The notes: generated by a model from the letters alone, not told the origin. A DNA stretch of 64,000 nucleotides from M0108 sp963841065 (GCA_963841065.1 CAWJBI010000061.1:14523-78522), one strand, 5' to 3'. Counted from the stretch's first letter, positions 54,931-62,517 are shown. Numbers and translations are program-made.

Positions 54931-54987
54931 GCTGGGCGGGCCAGACTCCAGTCGCCCTCCGGGCTCCTGCCGTCTGGCCCGCCCAGC
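54931..54987. repeat. Stem-loop with conserved loop, copy B
   Basis: GCTGGGCGGGCCAGAC (54931-54946) pairs perfectly over 16 bp with GTCTGGCCCGCCCAGC (54972-54987). The loop has GTCGCCCTCCGGGCTCCTGC. The stems of copies A and B differ in sequence while the loop is 20 of 22 identical. Confidence 0.75.
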
Positions 54988-55224
54988 CCGCGTACCCCCC
55001 TGTTCTACCCCCTCCCTGGCCGCCAACAGGGGACATCTCTATTTTGGAGAGAAGGGGACATTTCTACTTTGGGTTGACAGCGCCACTTCGTCCCCCCGCA
55101 TGACCCACGTCAACCAAATGACACAAAAGCCCTTTTCACCCGCACCCCCGCAAATCCAGAATCCCGCAATTCGTGCGCTACACTTACGGTACCCAACCCA
55201 GCAGGAGACCATGAGGAAGACGCC

Positions 55225-55437
55225 ATGACCGACACCATCGAACAGGTTGGTGAGATCGACCCCACCAAGGAAACCTCCCCCATCGTTGAGGGTGAACCAG
55301 AGACCGGAGACGCGAGCAAAAACGCCCTCTGTTACTTCAATGGCGTCGCCTACTCCCCAGGCGCTCAAGTGTGCTCTGCCGGCCGGCGCCTTTTCTGTCA
55401 GTCCAGCGGCAACTGGACTAACCTGGGTAACTGCTGA
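55225..55437 (+). CDS. Small DUF1496-like cysteine protein
   Basis: 70 aa. An acidic, disordered N-terminus is followed by ALCYFNGVAYSPGAQVCSAG and CQSSGNWTNLGNC, with four Cys, resembling DUF1496 (CFYxGxxYSxGA). No signal peptide. GAGGAAGA precedes the ATG. Terminator at 55456. Function unknown. Confidence 0.6.
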   Translation: MTDTIEQVGEIDPTKETSPIVEGEPETGDASKNALCYFNGVAYSPGAQVCSAGRRLFCQSSGNWTNLGNC

Positions 55438-55455
55438 CCCAGAACCTAAGCCAAC

Positions 55456-55489
55456 AAAAACCCCGAGCATCACTGCTCGGGGTTTTTTT
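55456..55489 (+). terminator. Intrinsic terminator
   Basis: AACCCCGAGCA-TCAC-TGCTCGGGGTT hairpin with T run, 19 bp after the DUF1496-like gene. Confidence 0.9.
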
Positions 55490-55587
55490 CGCGGGAAAGG
55501 TGGCGCCGGAGGCAGGAGCTTGCTACCGCTTTACAACCTTGCTGCTTAGGTCACTGCCCGCCACCGGCGCCAGTTCGGTCTTGTCCG

Positions 55588-55944
55588 TTACTTGGCGGGG
55601 GCGGCAGGAGCGGCAGGAGCGGCCGGAGGCGCGGGCGGAGCATAGGGCACGCCGTAAGGAGCGCCGTAGGGGGCATAGCCGTAGGGAGCGCCGTAGCCAT
55701 AGGGGCCATAGCCATTGTAGTAGTTGTCATAGTAGCGGTTGTAGCCACGTCCATAGCCACGGCCACCACCGGACATGTTCATGCTGAAGTCGCCATACCC
55801 ATCGCCGAACATGTCATTCATCCAGTTGTTGGAGTTATTACCCCAACCATCGTTGCTCCATGGGCCACCACCCCAGAAGGCGGAAGCGGTGGCGGAGATG
55901 CCCAACAGGGCGGCGATCGCGGCAGCAGTAGCAAGTTTTTTCAT
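55588..55944 (-). CDS. sgp: Sulfur globule protein
   Basis: 118 aa from ATG 55944. A signal peptide MKKLATAAAIAALLGISATA is followed by the mature FWGGGPWSNDGWGNNSNNWM, MNMSGGGRGYGRGYNRYYDN and tyrosine/glycine/proline repeats (GYGAPYGYAPYGAPYGV), ending in Pro/Ala. This composition matches the SgpA/SgpB envelope proteins of Allochromatium vinosum, which coat periplasmic sulfur globules made during sulfide and thiosulfate oxidation. The best single marker for a purple sulfur bacterium here. Whether it is SgpA or SgpB is not decided. Confidence 0.92.
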   Translation of the reverse strand: MKKLATAAAIAALLGISATASAFWGGGPWSNDGWGNNSNNWMNDMFGDGYGDFSMNMSGGGRGYGRGYNRYYDNYYNGYGPYGYGAPYGYAPYGAPYGVPYAPPAPPAAPAAPAAPAK

Positions 55945-56014
55945 CGTGATTCTCTTTTGTAGGTTTGTCTGGGTTTGCAAGCGGCGGCGTCTTGGTGCGC
56001 CGTCCGTGAGTAAT

Positions 56015-56043
56015 AGAATATAAGCAGATTCTAATGTATGCAA
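56015..56043 (-). promoter_or_regulatory. Possible promoter of the sulfur globule gene
   Basis: On the minus strand TTGCAT (56043-56038), 17-bp spacer, TATTCT (56020-56015), about 65 nt before the start codon. The leader contains a GGCG...CGCC stem and AAGAGA before ATG. Confidence 0.5.
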
Positions 56044-56207
56044 ATTTATTTTTACCGCAGGCGGGACGATCGCCCTCACCTCAGAACCCCCTCAATCTCC
56101 ACCTCTTTCGCGCGACCCACCCTCCAACATCGGGAGGTCACCCACCCCCAAGCGCCGAGTCGTTTCCACCCTCGCACCCGGGACTAAACCCCGGCATCAA
56201 TGAGCGC

Positions 56208-56262
56208 TTGACAGCAACGCGGCATCTGATTATTGTGCACTGCAACAATTGCTGCACTGCAA
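56208..56262 (+). promoter_or_regulatory. Promoter and PhaR-type operator of the second phasin
   Basis: TTGACA (56208-56213), 17-bp spacer, TATTGT (56231-56236), running into TTGTGCACTGCAACAATTGC and TGCACTGCAA. Same -35, spacing, -10 and operator overlap as the phaP promoter at 42145. Confidence 0.7.
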
Positions 56263-56279
56263 CATTTTTGAGGTAAGCC

Positions 56280-56639
56280 ATGAACCCGATCCTGAACACC
56301 GTTAAAGCGTATGCCGACAAGTCTGTAGAGCGGATGACCTCCCTAGGTGAACTGAACCTGCGTGCCTTTAACCGGTTGGCCGACCAGCAACCGGCCACCA
56401 TGACCCTGCTGATGGAGCACGGTAACCGCACCCTCGCGCTCATGACGGGTACCCCGAGCTATCACGAATTTCTGCAGGGCCAGTGCGTAGCCGCCAAGGA
56501 CTTGAGCACGCGCCTGATGACCGCGACCCGGGACGGCCTGGCCGTCGCCGGCGAGATCCGCGAAGACTACCGGGCCTGGTTCACCAAGAATTGGGACGAG
56601 GTTACGACCGACCTGCGCAGCGCCATGCCGGTTGCCTAA
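56280..56639 (+). CDS. phaP: Second phasin family protein
   Basis: 119 aa, helical. VERMTSLGELNLRAFNRLAD, LMTGTPSYHEFLQGQCVAAK and IREDYRAWFTKNWDEV align by eye with PhaP at 42229. It lacks the first granule-binding helix's Lys-rich start and has one Cys. PHA granule coating and co-regulation with phaP are inferred from the shared operator. Start follows TGAGGTAAGCC. Confidence 0.85.
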   Translation: MNPILNTVKAYADKSVERMTSLGELNLRAFNRLADQQPATMTLLMEHGNRTLALMTGTPSYHEFLQGQCVAAKDLSTRLMTATRDGLAVAGEIREDYRAWFTKNWDEVTTDLRSAMPVA

Positions 56640-56682
56640 GGTAGGAAGGCGTGGAGGCCAGGGAAGGCCAAGCGCCGCCAAC

Positions 56683-56716
56683 CAAACCCCCGGGTAGTCT
56701 TGCTCGGGGTTTTTAA
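56683..56716 (+). terminator. Intrinsic terminator after the second phasin
   Basis: AAACCCCCGGG/CTCGGGGTTTTT hairpin with T run, 45 bp after the gene. Confidence 0.8.
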
Positions 56717-57738
56717 TTTTCTGTACTTCACCTCCTGTACTTCTGTACAAACGTAATTACTGGAAAGCTACCGGAAGCGATGGGAGTCACGTCCCGATCC
56801 TGCTGGCCATCCCCCACCTCCCGCGCGCACCTTATCCCCATTGTGCGGGGACAACCCTGTGCACAACTCGCCCCATCGGCCCGCGATGCCGCGCCACGCT
56901 TGCCCCGCTGCGACATTGGCAACTTTCTATCCACCCTCCTGGTGCAAAGGGACATCAGCCGGCTGTCCTTCTACCCCCCCCGCTCCTCACAACCCTTCGC
57001 GATGCCCCCACCTCCCGCAAACCGAATCCCAAACCCCCGCACCCCGAACCCCCACACAGCCCCACTGAGCCTAAGCTCCCCGCTCGTCCCTACAGAACTC
57101 GGGAGGTCTCCACCCTCCAAAACTCGGTAGGTCACCCTCGCCAACCCCCTACAGAATTCGAGAGGTCACCCGTCTAACCCGCGAGAGGTCACCCTCCGCA
57201 CCCGTTCCACCGACAGGAGTGCCCCACCCACGCCAACCCAGCAGGAGCCACCCTCCTCTCTCGCATCAAACCACGACCCCGACCCGACTCCAGCAGGTGA
57301 CGGCGTACCCGCTCTCGAACCACCCTCCCCTTCCGAGACCATGGCAGGAAAGATTGCCTCCTCCCTCGCATCGCGTCTCGCAGTCATCGACGTCGATGTC
57401 GGCGACGATACCGAGAACCCGCGCGACCGCGCCTCTCGCTCCAACCCGCACAACATTGAAGCGGTCTCCGGCATCCGGAGTCAGGCTTGCGCCTTCCCCC
57501 TCAACCCATCGACCCGCACGAGCAAGGCACCCATTTGCTTCACCATCACAAACACGTATATCCGGAAAACAGTAATTACAGAAAGTCGTAAGAACAGAAA
57601 TCTTTTTTTTCGTATCACTGCGTCGAAGGTCTTCGTGCTACAAAACCCAAGCATGACCCCTTGCGCCACACGCCTTCGCAACAACTTCGCTCAGGCACCG
57701 AAGTCCCGACGTGACTTGACGACCTGGTGGGGTATGGT
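56717..57738. repeat. 1-kb non-coding stretch with GAGGTCACCC-type repeats
   Basis: No gene is convincing on either strand. Degenerate repeats centred on CTCGxGAGGTCACCC start near 57091, 57120, 57150 and 57179, spaced about 29 bp; a lone copy CGGGAGGTCACCC is at 56132. From 57530 to 57650 the sequence is AT-rich with ACAGAAA words and a T8 run. Confidence 0.55.
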
Positions 57739-58854
57739 ATGACGGAGGCATCCCACCACCGACACATGCCCCGCCTTACCCCACCCAGCTCGACCCCAAG
57801 AAGCCACCCAGGCGTAATCCACTCGCCGAGCCATACCAGTAAACCGACCCTCGCCTGCCCCTATTGCGAAGGAGCAACGATCGCCAAGGACGGCTCGCGC
57901 GTAACCAAGCATGGAGCGGTGCAACTCTATCGGTGTCACTTCTGCGACCGGCGGTTCACCCCCGGCACCACGAGACACCGGACGTACCCGATGCGGGTTA
58001 TCATCGAGATCCTCTCGCGATACAACCGACTCCACTCGCTCACCGACACCATCGCGGGCGTCCGCAAAAAGTTTGGCGTGCGGGTACCGACGTCGACGGC
58101 GCGGTATTGGCTGCAAGAGTTTGCCGAGTACCTTCCCTTCCTGCGCTTGCGCGAGGCCGCGCGGCGACATCCCATTCCCGCACGCAAGGCCATCTTCGAG
58201 CACCGCCTCCTTCATGGCCAGGTCTACGACTTCAAGTACCATCGCACCAAGACCGATCTCCTCCTCACGGCTCATCGCGGGAACGAACCGCTCGACCCGC
58301 TGCGCACCTACCTGGACTCGATTCCGAAGGCCTGCCCGCATGCGCTCTTCCTCAAGGAAACGCCGCGCGCATCGCAGGCCAAGGGGATCTTCCGCATCGG
58401 AGACGTCCGCGTTACCGAGCGGCACGACAACACCGCCATCGAGAGCGCACGGTTCGCCCTTCAGGCTGTCACCAAGAACAAACTTCGTCACGAGACTCTC
58501 CAGGAGTTCATGCTCGTGAACGACTCGGCCACGGTCGCCGTCGAGGTGCCGATCGTCCTCACCTACGAGGACGTCCACCACTACCGCACCGCGTTGGCCT
58601 TCGACGTTCCCCTGCCCCTCAAGGCCGGTGACCTCTACACGGGGCATATCGACATCGTGCAGATTCGCAACGGCCAGGTGCACATCCTCGATTACAAACC
58701 CGATGCCGCGCATGTGAAGCCGATCGAGCAACTCATGATCTACGCACTCGCGCTCGCGCGCCGGTCACATCTTCTGCTCTACCACTTCCGTTGCGCCTGG
58801 TTCGATGATCGCAACTACTACGAGTTTTATCCCTTCCATGTGGTACGGCGCTAA
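57739..58854 (+). CDS. Zinc-ribbon protein fused to a RecB-type PD-(D/E)XK nuclease
   Basis: 371 aa from ATG 57739 (GTG 57727 possible). Positions 35-75: a zinc ribbon CPYC...YRCHFCDRRFTPGT of the kind found in transposases. Positions 80-135: an HTH-like region (LHSLTDTIAGVRKKFGVRVP, STARYWLQEFAEYLPF). A linker follows, then the nuclease: Glu in AVEVPIVLTYEDV, GHIDIVQIRNGQVHILDYKP (Asp and DxK), and QLMIYALALARR (QxxxY motif of RecB/Cas4/AddB nucleases). All catalytic residues are present. I do not know this fusion by name. Next gene is the par operon. Confidence 0.6.
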   Translation: MTEASHHRHMPRLTPPSSTPRSHPGVIHSPSHTSKPTLACPYCEGATIAKDGSRVTKHGAVQLYRCHFCDRRFTPGTTRHRTYPMRVIIEILSRYNRLHSLTDTIAGVRKKFGVRVPTSTARYWLQEFAEYLPFLRLREAARRHPIPARKAIFEHRLLHGQVYDFKYHRTKTDLLLTAHRGNEPLDPLRTYLDSIPKACPHALFLKETPRASQAKGIFRIGDVRVTERHDNTAIESARFALQAVTKNKLRHETLQEFMLVNDSATVAVEVPIVLTYEDVHHYRTALAFDVPLPLKAGDLYTGHIDIVQIRNGQVHILDYKPDAAHVKPIEQLMIYALALARRSHLLLYHFRCAWFDDRNYYEFYPFHVVRR

Positions 58855-59171
58855 GAAACGGGGTTGAGCCAGTTCGGGTCTCGACCGCCTACCCGCTTCC
58901 GAACGCTTCCGAACAGACCCTAGGGCGACCGTTCCGCATACACGACGATACGGAAAGGCGAGGGTGCGGAACGGTTCGGAACGGCCGTGCGCCCGTCCTG
59001 CGCTGGGCCGTTCCGAAGCCTGCGGAAGTCTGACCAGGTGCGAGATCTGTGTTTGCATTTTTACGGAAATGCGCGTATATGAGTTTCTGTTTGTGTCTGG
59101 GGTTCTGTATCTACGCCGTATCGTCTTCACGACGTTACGGCTTTACCACTTTACGATAATACGGAAAGACG
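58855..59171. repeat. Regulatory-looking stretch before the par operon
   Basis: 317 bp without a gene. Four TTCCGAA/TTCGGAA heptamers (58897, 58907, 58975, 59011), an 11-bp perfect inverted repeat ACCGTTCCGCA (58928-58938) / TGCGGAACGGT (58965-58975), and TACGGAAA at 58949, 59062 and 59160. Candidate promoter and centromere for parA. Confidence 0.5.
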
Positions 59172-59375
59172 ATGATGAAGCCAGATACCGATTTGGCATC
59201 CTTCTTCAAGGAGCCAGAAGTCGATGTACCCGCGCTCATGGCCTTCTTGACCGCGCACGCCACGCGACTCGGATGGGATGCCGAGCAGGTGTACCTGCAC
59301 ATCGAGGGCGCCATCACGACCCATATGCGGTACGGTAAGCGACTCGCCGTCAGGTACTTGGAGTCGCTCGTGTGA
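59172..59375 (+). CDS. Small protein before parA
   Basis: 67 aa, not recognised. ASFFKEPEVDVPALMAFLTA and DAEQVYLHIEGAITTHMRYG look helical. GGAAAG is the ribosome site. The TGA overlaps the parA GTG, so translation is coupled. Might help partition; unproven. Confidence 0.6.
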   Translation: MMKPDTDLASFFKEPEVDVPALMAFLTAHATRLGWDAEQVYLHIEGAITTHMRYGKRLAVRYLESLV

Positions 59376-60034
59376 TCATTACCCTACAGAACCAGAAGGG
59401 GGGCGTCGGCAAGACCACGCTGTCGCTGCACCTCGCGCATTACTTCACCTTTTCCGGCGCGCGCGTGCTCCTGGTCGATGCCGATCCGCAAGGGTCGGCT
59501 CGGGACTGGTTACAGGCCCGGGACACTCCGGCGCCCTTCAGCCTCGTCGGTCTCGATCGGCCGACCGTTCACCGCGACATCAAAAACTTGCTGCGCGACT
59601 ACGACGTCGTGGTGATCGACGCGCCCCCGCGGGTGACGGACATTGCGCGGAGTGCGATCCTGGCCGCCGACCTGGTGATCATTCCCGTCCAGCCGTCACC
59701 ACTTGATGTGTGGGCGGCACAGGACACCGTGCGCCTCGTAAACGACGCCGTCGTCTATAAAGAAACACTGAGAAGCGTGTTTGCGATAAATCGTGAGATC
59801 GTAAAAACGGCGATCGGGCGAGACGTGTCGGCCGCCCTCGCGGGGAGCCAGGTGCCCGTGCTCTCGTCCCATATCGCCCAGCGTGTTGCTTTTGCGGAGA
59901 GCCTTGCGAACGGTCAAACCGTCTTCGAGACCAAGACCGATGCCAAGGCAATTGCGGAGATCGAGGCGTTAGGTACCGAACTCCTCGCTCTGTTCGACAT
60001 CGATAGTTCCGAACCCTTCCGGAGACCGGCATGA
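59372..60034 (+). CDS. parA: ParA family partition ATPase
   Basis: 220 aa from GTG 59372. Deviant Walker A QNQKGGVGKTTLSLHLAHY, motif A' VLLVDADPQGSARDW and Walker B VVVIDAPPRVTDI. It lacks an N-terminal HTH, the type Ib plasmid form, which pairs with a small ribbon-helix-helix partner as found next. Moves plasmid copies over the nucleoid. Confidence 0.93.
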   Translation: MIITLQNQKGGVGKTTLSLHLAHYFTFSGARVLLVDADPQGSARDWLQARDTPAPFSLVGLDRPTVHRDIKNLLRDYDVVVIDAPPRVTDIARSAILAADLVIIPVQPSPLDVWAAQDTVRLVNDAVVYKETLRSVFAINREIVKTAIGRDVSAALAGSQVPVLSSHIAQRVAFAESLANGQTVFETKTDAKAIAEIEALGTELLALFDIDSSEPFRRPA

Positions 60035-60273
60035 TTGGAAAGCGCGTTTCGATAGGTCTGAAGCCAGGCGCTCAGAAACTTGCGGATGAGTGGGTGAGCG
60101 AGCCCTCCATGGCGACGCCGGTGGAGGAGGGCACCTCTGCCCTCGTCATGAAGCGCCTGACCATCGACATTCCCGAAGACCTCCATCGCACACTCAAGGT
60201 GAAGGCCGCCACCGAGGGTGTGAAGATGGCCGACCTCGTCCGCGCCTGGATCACGGATCGCTGCGCATCCTAA
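60031..60273 (+). CDS. Ribbon-helix-helix partition partner (ParG-like)
   Basis: 80 aa. A flexible basic N-terminus (MIGKRVSIGLKPGAQKLADE) and an RHH domain (MKRLTIDIPEDLHRTLKVKA, EGVKMADLVRAWITDR). This is the ParG layout: N-terminal tail stimulates ParA, RHH binds the centromere. ATG overlaps the parA stop. Its stop overlaps the rep stop (convergent, 4 bp). Confidence 0.75.
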   Translation: MIGKRVSIGLKPGAQKLADEWVSEPSMATPVEEGTSALVMKRLTIDIPEDLHRTLKVKAATEGVKMADLVRAWITDRCAS

Positions 60274-60975
60274 TCGAGCGGGAGCGGCGATTGCTCCTTG
60301 AATTCGAATCGCAACGTCATCACCCGCCGGTTCTTGCGGATCGGCTCCCAGGTGATCTCCATTCCCGCCTTGGTGGTCAGTTCCCGCACGGCCGGATCGA
60401 TGACGCGCATCTTGAGGTTCGAGAAGCGGTCGTACTTATGATCGAGTTCGAGCATTAATTTGAACTCATCGAGACTCATCACGACCACGCCGGTGGTCTT
60501 GAACTGCATCAACAACTCGAAGATCCGTATCGCATAGCTCGACGTGACGCGGGCGATCTTCCGAAGCATGTAGCTCGTGAACTGCTGATGCAAGAGGCTG
60601 ATATAGGGCGCCACGTGCTGCGTGAAGGTCAGCTCGACATAGCCGGCGCCTTGGTGGTACTCGATGGACTGCACCCAGCGGAGGCGTCCGATACCGCCGG
60701 CCTCGCTCGTCGTAGGTTTTGACGTCACGCTCGTAGAGTCGGTTCGCCGCGTCCTGGAGCGCCGTATAAGCGGTAGAGCGGTCAGAGATGGCGAAGGTCT
60801 CGGCAAAGTCAGTCACCGTCACCCGCATCGGCATGATATCCCCGTTACGGGTTTTGGGGATGGGCTTGCGGGAGTCGAGCTGCGCGATGCACGCCAGGAC
60901 TAGCCGTTGCTCGTTCACGGTGAGCGAGTAGCTAGCCCGGATCAGAACATTCGATTTGGTGACGGTGATGTCCAT
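60270..60975 (-). CDS. Rep_3 family plasmid replication initiator, frame broken
   Basis: About 234 aa from ATG 60975. First winged-helix domain: TVTKSNVLIRASYSLTVNEQ, RLVLACIAQLDSR, TVTDFAETFAISDRSTAY. After a frame change near 60705 the second: GGIGRLRWVQSIEYHQGAGY, VELTFTQHVAPYISLLHQQF, SYAIRIFELLMQFKTTG. RepB/RepE/Pi-type initiators have this two-domain build and bind iterons as monomers and an inverted repeat operator as dimers. Both site types lie directly upstream. Confidence 0.88.
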
Positions 60976-60992
60976 GCTACCGCCAATTTTAG

Positions 60993-61032
60993 CTGTAGCA
61001 ATCTCCTCTCTGCTACAGGTTATTTCACCTGT
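60993..61032 (-). promoter_or_regulatory. Inverted-repeat operator before rep
   Basis: CTGTAGCA (60993-61000) and TGCTACAG (61011-61018) form a perfect 8-bp inverted repeat and contain the CTGTAGC word of the iterons. A second inverted repeat ACAGGT/ACCTGT overlaps (61015-61032). Fits Rep dimer autoregulation. Confidence 0.7.
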
Positions 61033-61083
61033 AGGCACTTCCCTATGAATGACACGCTGGCAGGCCGGCTAGTCTGTGGATTG

Positions 61084-61293
61084 TGCTTGGAATCTGTAGC
61101 AGGTTGCTTGGGATCTGTAGCGCGGTTGCTTGGGATCTGTAGCAGGTTGCTTGGGATCTGTAGCACGACCCCTTTCGGAAACGCTCTTAAGACATTGTTC
61201 TTATTATTTTTTTCAATGGTCGGCAAGGCCCTTAAAAACAAGTATTAAAAACAAATAAAAACAAGATTAAAAAAGGGGTCAGCTTGTGGACAA
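61084..61293. other. Iteron-type origin of replication
   Basis: Four direct repeats TGCTTGGRATCTGTAGC start at 61084, 61105, 61127 and 61148 (21-22 bp period, two helical turns). An A/T-rich unwinding region follows (61195-61275), and TGTGGACAA (61285-61293) is one mismatch from a DnaA box; TGTGGATTG at 61075 is a weaker one. Position upstream of rep is classical. Confidence 0.85.
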
Positions 61294-61311
61294 AAAACCA
61301 ACACTAGAGTC

Positions 61312-62517
61312 TCAGGGATTAACAAAACAAAGAGGGGGAGCAAGACTAGAGACGTAGATTTCGATCATCCGCAAGCTCAACATCTCGTACCTGACCTCGT
61401 GGGGCTTCCAGATTTGGAGTAATTTCTGTTCCAGGCTCCCCACCTGATACCGGGCCTCCGTCAGCCGATCCACGAGTGCCATCTTTTCCTGCTCATGACG
61501 ATCGCGCTCTCCAGCAACCAGAGAATCAAACTGTCGCACCAGGTACTTCTGCCCCTCAAGCTGTATGCGGAGCTCGACGTTCGAGATCCGCAACTCCTTG
61601 AGTTCTTCAAGTTCGGCTTGCGAGAGGGGTGGTGGGGTTCCTGCATCCTCACGAGGTTGGGGAGCTGAGGCGGTCTGCCTGGTTTGATGTGATTCCTGTT
61701 CCACTACCGGGGCCTTCGGGGTTGTTTCCTCGACTTGGGTGTCGGTCTCGCGATCCGTTTCCGTCTGGCGTGACCGTTCGGCACGCAGTTGGTCAGAGAG
61801 TGTCTCTGCGTCGACCGACAACAGATGTCCGTCTCGAAACTCCACGAACTGCATCTTCTTGCGTTCCTCACCGATCGCCCGTTGTATGCTCTCGGGGCTG
61901 ATGTAATACTTCCGCTCCCCTTCGTGGTAACAACAGTCGAGTCGTACAATTCCCCGCCCGTTCGGATTGCACCAGTTCGTAATCGCACGTTCCGTTCGCG
62001 GAACCCCGGCTTCTTCAAAGATGCGTGCCGCTTCACGAACCGTGATTGTCATGTCTTCATGTTCCGCACTACAGCGGGGAGCGGTGCGTTGTTCGGCCAC
62101 GTCAATCCGCTCATCTGCGGAAGGGTGCGGAACCTGAAGGTGCCGTTCTTCCGAACGATCGTGTTTTTCTTCCGAAGCGAGGATCGGCGTATGCACCTCT
62201 CTTCCGAACCCTTCCGAAACGTTCGGAATCCCTTCGGAAGGAATCATCTCTTCGTTCCGAACCGTTCCGACGGGTGCGGATCCGTTCGGAAGAGCTTCCG
62301 AATGTAACGAATGGATTTTTTCAGGGTGTTCCGAACCGTTCCGAACATCTTCGGAAGGTTCCAGGTGCGGTGCGGAAGCGTTCCGAATGTTTCCGAAGCC
62401 TTCCGAACCTCTTCCGAAGTAATCGCCTCTTCGTTCCGAACCGTTCCGATGGGGTCGGAAGGATCCGAACCGATACGTCTTGCCTATCGTTACTCTGGTT
62501 GTCCATGGTTTCTTCAT
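61312..62517 (-). CDS. HTH and coiled-coil protein of unknown function
   Basis: 401 aa from ATG 62517, or 247 aa from ATG 62050-62052. The DNA-binding part is MTITVREAARIFEEAGVPRT, ERAITNWCNPNGRGIVRLDC and YISPESIQRAIGEERKK, an excisionase- or MerR-like HTH. Then a Gln/Thr/Pro linker and a coiled coil (ELKELRISNVELRIQLEGQK, ARYQVGSLEQKLLQI). The N-terminal 155 residues are low-complexity (RNGSE, GFGN) encoded by the heptamer cluster, so the shorter start is attractive. Sits beside the origin; may be a plasmid maintenance factor. Confidence 0.55.
   Translation of the reverse strand: MKKPWTTRVTIGKTYRFGSFRPHRNGSERRGDYFGRGSEGFGNIRNASAPHLEPSEDVRNGSEHPEKIHSLHSEALPNGSAPVGTVRNEEMIPSEGIPNVSEGFGREVHTPILASEEKHDRSEERHLQVPHPSADERIDVAEQRTAPRCSAEHEDMTITVREAARIFEEAGVPRTERAITNWCNPNGRGIVRLDCCYHEGERKYYISPESIQRAIGEERKKMQFVEFRDGHLLSVDAETLSDQLRAERSRQTETDRETDTQVEETTPKAPVVEQESHQTRQTASAPQPREDAGTPPPLSQAELEELKELRISNVELRIQLEGQKYLVRQFDSLVAGERDRHEQEKMALVDRLTEARYQVGSLEQKLLQIWKPHEVRYEMLSLRMIEIYVSSLAPPLCFVNP
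62149..62440. repeat. Cluster of 17 TTCCGAA/TTCGGAA heptamers
   Basis: Seventeen exact copies in 292 bp, in both orientations and in different reading frames. GTTCCGAACCGTTCCGA recurs at about 62253 and 62433. A DnaA-box-like TTATCCACA is at 62550-62558. Not explained by coding. Confidence 0.9.

Larger units (their letters stand above)
53535..55079. mobile_element. IS1202-like (ISNCY) element with 28-bp inverted repeats and 15-bp target duplication
   Basis: Left end TGTTAGCCCAAAGTAGTAAT... and right end (complement) TGTCAACCCAAAGTAGAAAT... match at 24 of 28 bases. Both are flanked by the direct repeat GCGCCACTTCGTCCC (53520-53534 and 55080-55094), a target-site duplication. The element carries one transposase gene, split by an IS21-family remnant. 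Confidence 0.85.

Noticed and set aside
57341..57742. A 133-codon plus-strand frame in the gap before the nuclease gene
   Set aside because: No ribosome site, no recognisable domain, composition changes abruptly along its length, and it runs into the true gene start.
58949..59168. Three TACGGAAA words as a dedicated par centromere
   Set aside because: Too few and unevenly spaced, and the third overlaps the ribosome site of the 59172 gene; kept only as part of the general description.
61084..61164. Four 17-bp direct repeats as a CRISPR array
   Set aside because: Spacing is only 4-5 bp between units and they sit before a rep gene; they are iterons.
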